A stretch of DNA of 6,889 nucleotides, taken from assembly GCA_001412425.1 (NCBI GenBank), contig LKUH01000541.1, positions 1 to 6,889 of the forward strand, read 5' to 3'. Positions 1 through 6,650 of this stretch are shown here, one piece after another (positions within the stretch are counted from its first letter, which is position 1; every line of letters starts with the position of its first letter). The translations under genes were made by a program, and so were the position numbers. This stretch comes from Candidatus Cloacimonas sp. SDB (lineage in GTDB: Bacteria > Cloacimonadota > Cloacimonadia > Cloacimonadales > TCS61). The notes beneath the pieces are model-generated. The model did no database searches. It saw nothing but the letters and a program-made list of their open reading frames with translations, and was not told the origin of the DNA.

Positions 1-35
1 TTTTCATAATTCAAAAAAACAAATTTTTGGTCAAG

Positions 36-51
36 CATAATCAGGATTATG
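36..51. promoter_or_regulatory. 16-bp palindrome, possible operator over a -10-like box
   Basis: CATAATC (36-42) and GATTATG (45-51) are perfect inverted repeats separated by AG. A TATGAT box at 48-53 (five of six matches to TATAAT) overlaps the right arm; the T-rich stretch at 25-30 is at the right distance for a -35 but matches it poorly. A start point near 60 would give a leader of about 65 nt before the ATG at 126. A repressor or activator site is inference; in AT-rich DNA a palindrome this short can also occur by chance. Confidence 0.3.
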
Positions 52-125
52 ATTACTAACAAAAAACTTGACGAGAAATACTCTGGAATGGTTTCTAGAA
101 AAGAAAAGTTTAAGAAGGAGCAACA

Positions 126-491
126 ATGAAAAAGATCAGCATTTATAAAATTATTAGCATTATAGCATTTCTTGTATTAGTATTTATTCTTATCATTCCT
201 CAGAAATTCAACATTAATCGTAAACAGAAAACTGAAGAGTGTATCAGGAATATGAAAACAATTTATGAAGCTATAGATAATTATATGAAAGAAAGAGAAG
301 AAAGTTTTACTGGAACAACTCAGGATCTGGTTCGAACCGGTTATCTTAAGAAATCTTACGAATGCCCGGAAAATGGGGTTGGAGACAAGTACTTTATGGA
401 AGGTAACCTGGAAACTGGTGAAATAACTGTTAAATGCCCTAACGAAGAAAAATACCCTGATCATGTTTTAATGGAATCAATTTTAGACTAA
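126..491 (+). CDS. Small membrane-anchored pilin-like protein, function unknown
   Basis: The 121-residue protein has a short Lys-containing N-terminus, one hydrophobic segment (about residues 7-25) and a soluble C-terminal domain. The start is supported by AAGGAG at 115-120, five bases before the ATG. The soluble part begins with a helix of the form ECIRNMKTIYEAIDNYM (38-54) and continues with DLVRTGYLKK (67-76), then CP (80-81), a Tyr-rich turn, CP (104-105) and His113. This order (Cys-Ile-x-Asn-Met helix, 'DLV..GYLK', two CP motifs around a small beta sheet) resembles pseudopilin-like proteins, in which the C-terminal cysteines may form a disulfide. The G/FTLIE-type prepilin peptidase motif is absent, so it would stay as an uncleaved membrane anchor, if it is a pilin relative at all. 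Cys39, Cys80 and Cys104 give an odd number of cysteines. The gene is followed at once by a terminator and so is probably transcribed alone or as the last gene of a unit. The family assignment is pattern recognition only. Confidence 0.72.
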   Translation: MKKISIYKIISIIAFLVLVFILIIPQKFNINRKQKTEECIRNMKTIYEAIDNYMKEREESFTGTTQDLVRTGYLKKSYECPENGVGDKYFMEGNLETGEITVKCPNEEKYPDHVLMESILD

Positions 492-506
492 AATAAGGAT
501 TTGATC

Positions 507-541
507 AAAAACCTTCAAGCTGAGCTTGAAGGTTTTTTTTA
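507..541 (+). terminator. Strong intrinsic terminator after the pilin-like gene
   Basis: The stem ACCTTCAAGC (511-520) / GCTTGAAGGT (524-533) is perfect, with a TGA loop, and is extended by four A-T pairs (507-510 with 534-537). It runs into an unbroken T tract at 533-540. It lies 15 bases after the stop of the upstream gene. The 3' arm holds GAAGG (528-532), the only SD-like sequence before the folC ATG at 544, so the hairpin both ends the upstream transcript and overlaps the folC translation start region. Confidence 0.88.
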
Positions 542-543
542 TT

Positions 544-1830
544 ATGAATTATAAAGAATTTTTAGACTACATTTACCTGCGGCATTCCGGTAATGTTAAA
601 CTGGGACTGGATAGAATGAACAACATTCTTTCTGCTATGGCAGAACCTAACTTAAAACTGCAGGGTATCCATATCGGCGGAACAAATGGTAAAGGTTCAA
701 CTGCCGCTATCTGCGAATCTCTTGCACTGAATCATTCACTCTCATCAGGTCTCAATACTTCCCCTCATCTCATAGATTATCGTGAAAGGATTAGGCTTAA
801 CGGTAAAAACATCACATTTAAAAAACTGCTGGAGATCTATCGTAATTGGGAACATATCCTGGAAAAATACGAAGCCTCCTTCTTTGAAATAACTACCGCC
901 CTGGCTTTCTATTATTTCTGGGAACAACAGGTGGATTGTGCAGTTTTTGAAGTAGGACTAGGCGGACGCTTAGACGGCACAAATCCTTTTGCCTCAACAG
1001 TTTCTGTAATTACAACTGTTTCCTACGATCACACCAAAAGTCTGGGTAACACCATAGCCAAGATCGCTGGAGAAAAAGCCGGAATCATTAAATCCGCTGT
1101 TCCGGTAGTACTGGGAAAAATGAGCCCTTACGCTGCCAGAAAGATCATTGAACAATCACATAATAAACTGGCACCAGTATATCTTTTCGGAAAAGATTTT
1201 ACTGTCAGTAATATCATGGTTGATGCTGGAGGAACAACTTTTGACTATACTTCTCCTAATTTGCATTTGAAAAATCTGACTGTAAATCTTCTGGGCAGGC
1301 ATCAGGCTGTTAATGCTGCCACAGCTATTACAGCATTCAATTTGTTTCAAGAGAAAACCGGCAGGATGATACAGGAAAACAGTATCAGAAAAGCATTAAG
1401 AAAAGTAAACTGGCAGGGAAGACTTCAGATTCTCAGACACAATCCTTTAGTGCTCATAGACGGTGCTCATAATGAAGAAGGTATTAAAACACTTACCACC
1501 AGCTTAAGAAAATTATTTCAGGGTAAAACAATTCGATTCGTCATGGCTATTCTCAGGGATAAGAATTTAAAAAACATAATCGCTGAAATCTGCTCTATCA
1601 GTCATAAAATTTACATTTCCAAAAATAAATCCGCCCGGGCAGCAGAACTAGCCATCCAGGAAAACTATGTTAAACGATCTAAAATAGATTATGAAATAAT
1701 TCATGATGTGGTTGAAGCAGCTCAAAAAGCTGTGAAAGATTCAGCAGAGAATGACATTGTGGTTATATCAGGCTCACTTTATACTATTTCGGAAGTATTG
1801 CAGGAAAAAGAGCAACTGCTGAAAATATAA
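544..1830 (+). CDS. folC: Folylpolyglutamate synthase / dihydrofolate synthase
   Basis: FolC is an ATP-dependent Mur-ligase-family enzyme of the cytoplasm. It adds glutamate to folates and, in bifunctional forms, to dihydropteroate to make dihydrofolate. The 428-residue length fits the family. Visible motifs are the P-loop GTNGKGS (46-52), the substrate loop NTSPHLIDYRERI (71-83), FEVGLGGRLDGTNPF (135-149) with a metal-binding Glu, SYDHT (160-164), AGEKAGIIK (175-183) with Lys178 at what is probably the carbamylated-lysine position, LLGRHQAVNAATA (249-261) linking to the C-terminal domain, and WQGRLQIL plus LIDGAHN (290-310). All are intact. An in-frame TTG at 526 would add six residues, but it lies inside the terminator stem; the ATG at 544 starts the family-typical N-terminus (MNYKEFLDY) and is preferred. 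The nearest SD-like GAAGG ends 11 bases before the ATG, which is long. No promoter is visible between the terminator and the ATG. Whether it is bifunctional or only a polyglutamate synthase cannot be told from sequence. Confidence 0.96.
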   Translation: MNYKEFLDYIYLRHSGNVKLGLDRMNNILSAMAEPNLKLQGIHIGGTNGKGSTAAICESLALNHSLSSGLNTSPHLIDYRERIRLNGKNITFKKLLEIYRNWEHILEKYEASFFEITTALAFYYFWEQQVDCAVFEVGLGGRLDGTNPFASTVSVITTVSYDHTKSLGNTIAKIAGEKAGIIKSAVPVVLGKMSPYAARKIIEQSHNKLAPVYLFGKDFTVSNIMVDAGGTTFDYTSPNLHLKNLTVNLLGRHQAVNAATAITAFNLFQEKTGRMIQENSIRKALRKVNWQGRLQILRHNPLVLIDGAHNEEGIKTLTTSLRKLFQGKTIRFVMAILRDKNLKNIIAEICSISHKIYISKNKSARAAELAIQENYVKRSKIDYEIIHDVVEAAQKAVKDSAENDIVVISGSLYTISEVLQEKEQLLKI

Positions 1831-1835
1831 ACCTG

Positions 1836-4256
1836 TTATTTCCTTCCTTCCTGTACAATGATCCTTCGGTTGATATCTTCTATTTTCAGGTTTCTTTTCT
1901 CACCCGATGGAAAGCTGATGATAAGATCAAAAGGAGGCTGCATTTCACCCAGACCAAAATGCTGGATCAGGGAATGCTGATTTGTCGATCCTTTTCCTCC
2001 CTGAATCTCTCTCATTAAATATAACTTCTCATTTTTCAGGATCAGCCTGGTGCCAATGGCATCGCAATGATCTTTTCCTATCACTTCAACCTGCAGCCAG
2101 TTGCCGGTATTTTCAGTATCATTCCGGAAAAGCTGAACCTTACCTCCTGCAGCCAGAATATCCAGATCCCCGTCATTATCAAAATCGGCAAATGCCACTC
2201 CCCAGCCATTGAAATGCCTCGTTCCGGAAAGATAAGTTATATCCCTGAATGTTCCGTTCTGATTATTCTTATAAAGAAATGATCTTCTGTTCTCATAAAC
2301 ACTGTTTATAAAAAGATCCTGATAGCCATCATTATCCAGGTCACCTAAAGCCGGTTCCGAATGTGTCTCTTCAAACCTGATGCCCGCTTCAGCCCGTTTA
2401 TCTGTAAATTTGAATTCCGGATAACCGGAGTTGTACAATAACATTGTCTTATTGGAAAAATCAATATAGCGGGGATGAGCCAGATTGCAGGAAATCAGAT
2501 CAAGATTTCCGTCATTATCCAGATCACACCACTCAGATCCAATCGTATGACCCCACCAGACCTCAATTTCTACACCACTTACATTCAACTCAACAGCACA
2601 ATTATTAAAAGAACCGGACCCGTCATTTTCCCACAGAAAATTCTCAGTTAATCTGTAATTGGAAACAAATATATCCTGATCACCATCATTATCGTAATCT
2701 CCGCAATTGACTCCTCTGCCGGCTCTGTTTATGCTGTCCTCGGGTATCAGTCCTGATTCTCTGGCTGAATCAACATATTCCAGTTCAGCATTTCCCAGGT
2801 AGAATTGATCCTGTTCATAAACATAATTTTTTTCGTAATTCGCCAAATATATATCCAGGAATCCGTCCCCATTTATATCTGCAACTCCAATCCCTTCAGT
2901 AGAAACAAAATTATCAGGAAATCCTGATATTTTCCGGAAAATCCCAGCTTCATTCAACCAGATCGATTCAGGATCTTTGGTAATAATATCCAAATCACCG
3001 TCGTTATCGAAATCTGCCCACAATCCCCCATTGCCCTTAATTGTATCAGGAAAAGCTGCTGCCGTAACTTCGTTAAAGCCTCTACCATGCTGATTTTGGA
3101 AAAGCCTGCTTCCGTTCAGCAGCAGATCCTGCCAACCATCTGCATTAAAATCTCCCCAGGCAATCCTGCCAGCGTTAACATCTTCCAGACCATATTCATC
3201 TGTAACATCTGTGAAAACAACGTCCTGGTAATTTTTCAGATTTCGCGAGAATTCCAGGTTGGAAGTATTTGCCTTTTCAGAAGTGATAAGAACCGATAAC
3301 ATTGAATCGGCTACCGGTGTATGAACATTTCTGGAATCACCCGCAATAATAGCATTAACAGCAGAATCCATTGCCAGATTTATTTGTCCCGCTCCCTCAA
3401 ACGCTTTTACCAGTTGCAGATAACAACCTGCCAATGTAGTCTCATCTTCTACAGTTAACTCATTTTTATTTATGACTGTCTGCAGCAAGCTTATACTCTC
3501 TTCATATCTCTGCTGTTCATTAAAGAAATCAGCCAGTACCGCAGCAGTATTCACAATCGCAGCTCTTTTTTCCAGTCCCCATTCCAAAGGCGGATAGTAG
3601 TCAACAAAAGGATAATTATAAGAATTTTTATAAGCATGCAAAGCAAATTCAAACGCTGCATTATTATCAATATTTTTCAGATATCTGGCACTGATAAGAT
3701 AAGGCAGATAATCATGCGGAAACGCATTCCTGAATTCCTGCAGTTTTATCTCCAGTTCTGCGTCATCTCCATCCCTATTCAGGGAATGCAGCAAGTACTG
3801 GTACATCGTCCTGCGCCAGCCGGTTTGAGAATATTTAGGCAAGAGTTCCTTGATGATATCTATCTTGAGAGAATCGTCATTCCACACCGGATATATTTTA
3901 TCATAAAATTCTTCTTTTGCTCGATCCCAGGTCTGTCTTGAAACCGGAAATTCTCTGGTCAAATTATCTTCCAGTTCCGCAGCTCTTAAACTGTCATTTT
4001 TTGTTTCCAGCAATAGAAAGCCCTGGCGAGCAAGATCCAGCTCCTCTGCTCCGGAGTAATTGCCGGCAATCTCATCTGCTTGCTCCCTTATCTGCTGTTT
4101 TACAACACTTTCCTCAGTATTGGCAGATTTCAGCTCTTCCACCCAGTTATCGTAAACCTGTTTGCTGTCCTGAATTTCAAGATCGTTGCCTGAAACTCTC
4201 TGAACAGTACATCCAAAAAGCAAAAATATGATAAATAAAACTCGAAATAATTTCAT
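1836..4256 (-). CDS. Lipoprotein with TPR-like region, seven FG-GAP repeats and ASPIC/UnbV domain
   Basis: This is an 806-residue predicted lipoprotein of the CRTAC1-like family. The signal peptide is MKLFRVLFIIFLLFGC with lipobox LLFGC and Cys16 as the lipid-bearing residue; Thr17 gives no inner-membrane retention signal, so an outer-membrane or surface location is likely. Residues about 25-335 are helical and TPR-like (for example QRYEESISLLQTVI and LQLVKAFEGAGQINLAMDSA). Seven Asp-rich calcium loops of the type DxDxDGxxD start at residues 369, 415, 460, 520, 578, 639 and 691, enough for a complete seven-bladed beta propeller. Residues about 720-800 form an ASPIC/UnbV domain (WLQVEVIGK, AIGTRLIL, REIQGGKGSTNQHS, HFGLG). 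The start at 4256 was chosen over a TTG at 4280 because it gives a clean lipoprotein signal and has GGAG six bases upstream. The gene converges on folC with only 5 bp between stop codons and no terminator visible there. Members of this family are often assumed to bind ligands or partners outside the cell; the actual role here is unknown. Confidence 0.93.
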   Translation of the reverse strand: MKLFRVLFIIFLLFGCTVQRVSGNDLEIQDSKQVYDNWVEELKSANTEESVVKQQIREQADEIAGNYSGAEELDLARQGFLLLETKNDSLRAAELEDNLTREFPVSRQTWDRAKEEFYDKIYPVWNDDSLKIDIIKELLPKYSQTGWRRTMYQYLLHSLNRDGDDAELEIKLQEFRNAFPHDYLPYLISARYLKNIDNNAAFEFALHAYKNSYNYPFVDYYPPLEWGLEKRAAIVNTAAVLADFFNEQQRYEESISLLQTVINKNELTVEDETTLAGCYLQLVKAFEGAGQINLAMDSAVNAIIAGDSRNVHTPVADSMLSVLITSEKANTSNLEFSRNLKNYQDVVFTDVTDEYGLEDVNAGRIAWGDFNADGWQDLLLNGSRLFQNQHGRGFNEVTAAAFPDTIKGNGGLWADFDNDGDLDIITKDPESIWLNEAGIFRKISGFPDNFVSTEGIGVADINGDGFLDIYLANYEKNYVYEQDQFYLGNAELEYVDSARESGLIPEDSINRAGRGVNCGDYDNDGDQDIFVSNYRLTENFLWENDGSGSFNNCAVELNVSGVEIEVWWGHTIGSEWCDLDNDGNLDLISCNLAHPRYIDFSNKTMLLYNSGYPEFKFTDKRAEAGIRFEETHSEPALGDLDNDGYQDLFINSVYENRRSFLYKNNQNGTFRDITYLSGTRHFNGWGVAFADFDNDGDLDILAAGGKVQLFRNDTENTGNWLQVEVIGKDHCDAIGTRLILKNEKLYLMREIQGGKGSTNQHSLIQHFGLGEMQPPFDLIISFPSGEKRNLKIEDINRRIIVQEGRK

Positions 4257-4327
4257 AAGTATCTCCGCTTTTATTTCCAAATTGACAAATTATGTTTACT
4301 CATCCAATTGTAGGAAAGGGAGTGTTA
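4257..4327. promoter_or_regulatory. Divergent promoter region between two envelope-protein genes
   Basis: Two genes point away from each other across 71 bp, so both promoters must lie here or inside the genes. On the plus strand TTGACA at 4282-4287 is a perfect -35 hexamer, but no good -10 follows at 16-18 bp (the best is CAATTG at 4305). On the minus strand CATAAT (4289-4294) matches five of six -10 positions without a convincing -35. The region also carries both SD sequences: GGAG (minus strand, 4263-4266) for the gene ending at 1836, and GGGAG (plus strand, 4318-4322) for the gene starting at 4328. Exact promoters are uncertain. Confidence 0.35.
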
Positions 4328-4921
4328 ATGAAAAGAAATATTTTATTAATCCTTTTAGCAATTGTTTTCATCCTGGTGATCTGGAGTAGAAAAGAGCAGA
4401 ATAACGAATTTCAGGCAGAAGAATTTTTCGATACAGACAACCTGCATCAAACAGCTGATGAAAACTGGTTAAGATTTCAGGATGAAAGCGGTCTCTATGC
4501 TGTTAATTTCCCCTCTAACTGGCAACTGGAAGACAGTTCTTATAAAAATGAAATGATCCGGGCTGATATTTTCCATTACAATAATACGGGACTGCAAATC
4601 AGAATGCTTTCAACCAGCAAGGATGATCTGATGGATTTCTGTGCCTTCTACATTCCTCAATATATGGACGAGATGGAATCGCGCTGGAAAGGTGATATCA
4701 GAGAATTGGACAGAGAGTTCAAATACATCGGCAAAAATTATGGCTGTAAATCCACAATAGAATTTAATCGTGCAGACGGAGAAAACTGGCTGTTAATTGA
4801 GTATATCTGGCTTAGAAAGGGTAATATTTTAGTGTTTCAAGCCGGAACGGAAAGGGAAGAACATTTAGCTCAAGAATCAGTTCTGGACCAGATCGCTGCC
4901 AGCCTTGAATTCCTTAAATAG
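4328..4921 (+). CDS. Membrane-anchored hypothetical protein, possibly PsbP-like
   Basis: The 197-residue protein has an N-terminal hydrophobic segment (MKRNILLILLAIVFILVIW, residues 1-19) that acts as an uncleaved anchor or signal, an acidic linker, and a soluble domain from about residue 46. The motif FQDESGLYAVNFPSNWQLED resembles the first strands of PsbP/DUF1795-type domains, where a Tyr-x-(V/I)-x-(F/Y)-P-x-x-W stretch is typical, and the C-terminus (VLDQIAASLEFL) fits the closing helix of that fold. This is resemblance only and no function can be given. The ATG at 4328 has GGGAG five bases upstream and places the hydrophobic segment at the N-terminus; the ATG at 4292 would add 12 residues (MFTHPIVGKGVL) with no good SD and is less likely. 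Its last 8 bases overlap, tail to tail, the end of the metal-efflux permease gene. Confidence 0.82.
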   Translation: MKRNILLILLAIVFILVIWSRKEQNNEFQAEEFFDTDNLHQTADENWLRFQDESGLYAVNFPSNWQLEDSSYKNEMIRADIFHYNNTGLQIRMLSTSKDDLMDFCAFYIPQYMDEMESRWKGDIRELDREFKYIGKNYGCKSTIEFNRADGENWLLIEYIWLRKGNILVFQAGTEREEHLAQESVLDQIAASLEFLK

Positions 4922-6194
4922 AAGCCTTGTAGCCTGCTTTATTTACAGCTGCTATAACCGCTTCGACAGAAAATTTCCCTGCAACAACAGCACTTTTGTC
5001 ATTCAGACTTACTTCTACTTTTTCTACTCCTGATACATCTTTTATGGCGTTGGTCACATGCATAACACAATGATTACAGGTCATACCCGCAATTTTGAAT
5101 TTCACCTGGTTTTTATTCAGCTCCAGTTCCTTCAACTCAAGGTTTGGACTGTGCTTGAATTTACCCTTTATCTTTCTGATGACGGAAGCCAGTAAAATTA
5201 TTGAAAACACTACCACAAAAATGCTGAAAAGCAGATTTTCCGATTCATGTTGATGAATGCCCTGAGTGAAAATATTTTCACCAGTTAAAGAATAGACAAA
5301 ATTCAGCAGGTAGCCTCCGGCTAAAGCAAAAATGGCAATTACAGCAAGATAAATGATCACAATTTTCTTACCAAGAGCTCGGGCAATAAGTGTTATTGTC
5401 GCAATATTAGTTGCTGGACCTGCAATCAAAAATACTAAAGCTGCTCCGGGTGAGAGCCCTTTTAACATAAGGGAAACAGCTATTGGAATAGATGCAGTTG
5501 CACAAACATACAGAGGTATGGCAAAAGCCATCATGAATAGCATTCCCAGAAGTCCTTCTCCCCCATATTGCTGAAAGAAATCATCTGGTATCAGGAATGA
5601 AATCAAACCTGCCAGCACAACTCCGAAAATAAGCTGTAACGAGATATCATCGAGGAATTCCACATAAGCATAATTTACTCCGCTCTTCAGTTTTTCCCAG
5701 GAAGAATGTTCATGCGGTTCTTTGATATTGCAGGTAACACAAGAAAAATTTTCCTCTTTCATTTTAACGATATCGATATTTTCCCGATCGAATATATTTG
5801 CCGTTATCCCGCCAAATATTCCCATGACAAAGGCAAATACCGGCCTGAAAACTGCAAAAATTGGACCCATCATACCATAAGTTGCTATTATGCTGTCAAT
5901 GCCAGTTTGCGGAGTGGAGATCAAAAAGGAAAGAGTAGCACCCTGAGAAGCTTTCTGCTTACGCAGGTATAACGCTGTAGGAATTACTCCACAAGAACAT
6001 AAGGGTAAAGGTACCCCTAATACTGATGCCTTCAATACTGACCAGAAATTATTCCGTCCCAGGTGTTTTAAAATAAAATCTTTATTGAAAATAATATGCA
6101 ATAAACCAGCAAACGACAAACCGATTAAAAGATATGGAGCGATCTCCAGATAAGTGGACAATATTTCTTTAAATAAGCCTGATATAAAATTCAT
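4914..6194 (-). CDS. SO_0444/UPF0718-type metal efflux permease with C-terminal HMA domain
   Basis: This 426-residue inner-membrane permease probably exports Cu(I), perhaps Zn(II). About eight hydrophobic segments are visible (for example 15-36, 107-135, 185-203, 215-241, 250-270, 277-300 and 320-340). Family marks are VPLPLCSCGVIPTALYLRKQKAS (61-83) with the Cys66-x-Cys68 pair in the transport core, FLISTPQTGIDSI (90-102), YVCATASIPIA (229-239) and LIAGPATNIAT (256-266). A loop at 150-165 holds Cys152-x-x-Cys155 followed by His161 and His163, a likely metal-binding site. Residues 365-426 form a heavy-metal-associated domain with GMTCNHC (Cys373, Cys376), ending in NKAGYKASI. The start has AAGGAAGG just upstream on the coding strand. 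The gene lies 67 bp behind csoR in the same direction, with no terminator seen between them, so co-transcription and copper control are likely. Related UPF0718 proteins include ArsP-type arsenic permeases, but the HMA domain and CsoR partner favour copper. Substrate is inferred from context. Confidence 0.92.
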   Translation of the reverse strand: MNFISGLFKEILSTYLEIAPYLLIGLSFAGLLHIIFNKDFILKHLGRNNFWSVLKASVLGVPLPLCSCGVIPTALYLRKQKASQGATLSFLISTPQTGIDSIIATYGMMGPIFAVFRPVFAFVMGIFGGITANIFDRENIDIVKMKEENFSCVTCNIKEPHEHSSWEKLKSGVNYAYVEFLDDISLQLIFGVVLAGLISFLIPDDFFQQYGGEGLLGMLFMMAFAIPLYVCATASIPIAVSLMLKGLSPGAALVFLIAGPATNIATITLIARALGKKIVIIYLAVIAIFALAGGYLLNFVYSLTGENIFTQGIHQHESENLLFSIFVVVFSIILLASVIRKIKGKFKHSPNLELKELELNKNQVKFKIAGMTCNHCVMHVTNAIKDVSGVEKVEVSLNDKSAVVAGKFSVEAVIAAVNKAGYKASI

Positions 6195-6261
6195 AATCCT
6201 TCCTTAAAATCAAAACATTCAGCTTGGTAAATGTACAAATTTGCTTTCATAAATATAAGTG

Positions 6262-6567
6262 CTACCGGATCATTTTTTTAATAGTCTGCATCAGTTCATC
6301 AACCGCTTCCACCTTTCCATGTTTAATCTGTTCCACAATGCAGCTTTTTATATGAGCTTCCAGCAGTATCTCTCCGGCCGAAATAAGGGCACTCTGAATA
6401 GCAGCCATCTGATTGAGAATATCATCACAATATATGTCTTCCTGAATCATACGGTTTATTCCCCTTACCTGACCCTCAATGCGATTGAGCCGGTTTTTCA
6501 TCTCTTTTTTAAATTTATCATCATGATGAGCTGAATCAATATGACAGATATATTCATTATCTTCCAT
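6262..6567 (-). CDS. csoR: CsoR-family copper-sensing transcriptional repressor
   Basis: This 101-residue all-helical DUF156 protein carries the family signature NRLNRIEGQVRGINRMI (25-41). Cys47, His72 and Cys76 have the same spacing (25 and 4) as the Cu(I) ligands Cys36-His61-Cys65 of Mycobacterium tuberculosis CsoR, and Tyr46 just before the first Cys also matches. This favours Cu(I) over the Ni/Co (RcnR) or formaldehyde (FrmR) branches, where the ligand set differs. The N-terminus carries an extra Cys8-His9 and His14-His15 cluster that could bind metal. Family members form tetramers that leave DNA when metal binds. The start has GGAGG (6572-6576 on the coding strand) four bases upstream. 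A CsoR-type palindrome lies 15 bp upstream, so the gene probably represses itself and the permease gene behind it. Gene symbol assigned by motif only. Confidence 0.93.
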   Translation of the reverse strand: MEDNEYICHIDSAHHDDKFKKEMKNRLNRIEGQVRGINRMIQEDIYCDDILNQMAAIQSALISAGEILLEAHIKSCIVEQIKHGKVEAVDELMQTIKKMIR

Positions 6568-6579
6568 CTCCCCTCCCTA

Positions 6580-6585
6580 ATTATA
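6580..6585 (-). promoter_or_regulatory. Perfect TATAAT box overlapping the csoR operator
   Basis: On the coding strand TATAAT is an exact -10 hexamer that shares four bases with the operator, as expected where a repressor blocks polymerase. No good -35 lies 16-19 bp upstream. A start point about seven bases downstream would fall inside the csoR SD and give an almost leaderless mRNA, so this box may not be the one used. An alternative is TTGCCT with TACCTT 16 bp on, which would place the operator at the start point. Confidence 0.4.
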
Positions 6586-6600
6586 CCCCGTGGGGGTATA
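6582..6600. promoter_or_regulatory. CsoR-type operator palindrome
   Basis: TATACCCC (6582-6589) and GGGGTATA (6593-6600) are perfect 8-bp inverted repeats around GTG. A run of C followed by a run of G flanked by TATA/TA is the typical form of operators bound by CsoR and related DUF156 regulators. It lies 15 bp upstream of the csoR start and nowhere else in the window, so it most likely controls both csoR and the permease behind it. Binding is inferred from form and position. Confidence 0.87.
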
Positions 6601-6650
6601 TGAATAAGGTAAATTTAATCCGGATAGAGGCAAATTTTTATGGTTCATTT
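6601..6650. other. Probable IS end between transposase and csoR operator
   Basis: These 50 bases separate the transposase stop from the CsoR operator, so the boundary of the insertion sequence should lie here, together with any upstream promoter elements of csoR. A G-rich segment around 6621-6630 (GGATAGAGGC) could be the start of the terminal repeat, but this cannot be confirmed without the opposite end or a target-site duplication. Confidence 0.3.

Noticed and set aside
507..541. A folate riboswitch before folC
   Set aside because: The space holds only a simple hairpin with a T tract; there is no room for a tetrahydrofolate-binding fold.
526..543. TTG start giving folC six extra residues (MKVFFI)
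   Set aside because: These codons lie in the stem and T tract of the terminator, and family N-termini begin at about the ATG at 544.
3636..4231. Plus-strand open frames of about 100 codons opposite the lipoprotein gene
   Set aside because: They are antisense to a well-supported coding gene, have no SD and give compositionally odd proteins with no recognisable domain.
4257..4280. TTG start adding eight residues to the FG-GAP lipoprotein
   Set aside because: The internal ATG at 4256 has an SD at the right distance and gives a proper lipoprotein signal peptide; the extension covers the SD itself.
4292..4327. ATG at 4292 as start of the PsbP-like gene
   Set aside because: No good SD precedes it, and it puts 12 residues before the membrane anchor; ATG 4328 has GGGAG at five bases.
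4914..6194. ArsP-type organoarsenical permease
   Set aside because: The core family is shared, but the C-terminal HMA domain, CxxC/HxH loop and linked CsoR point to copper; arsenic remains a minor alternative.
6259..6534. Plus-strand 91-codon frame opposite csoR
   Set aside because: It is a shadow of the strongly conserved csoR reading frame, with no domain of its own.
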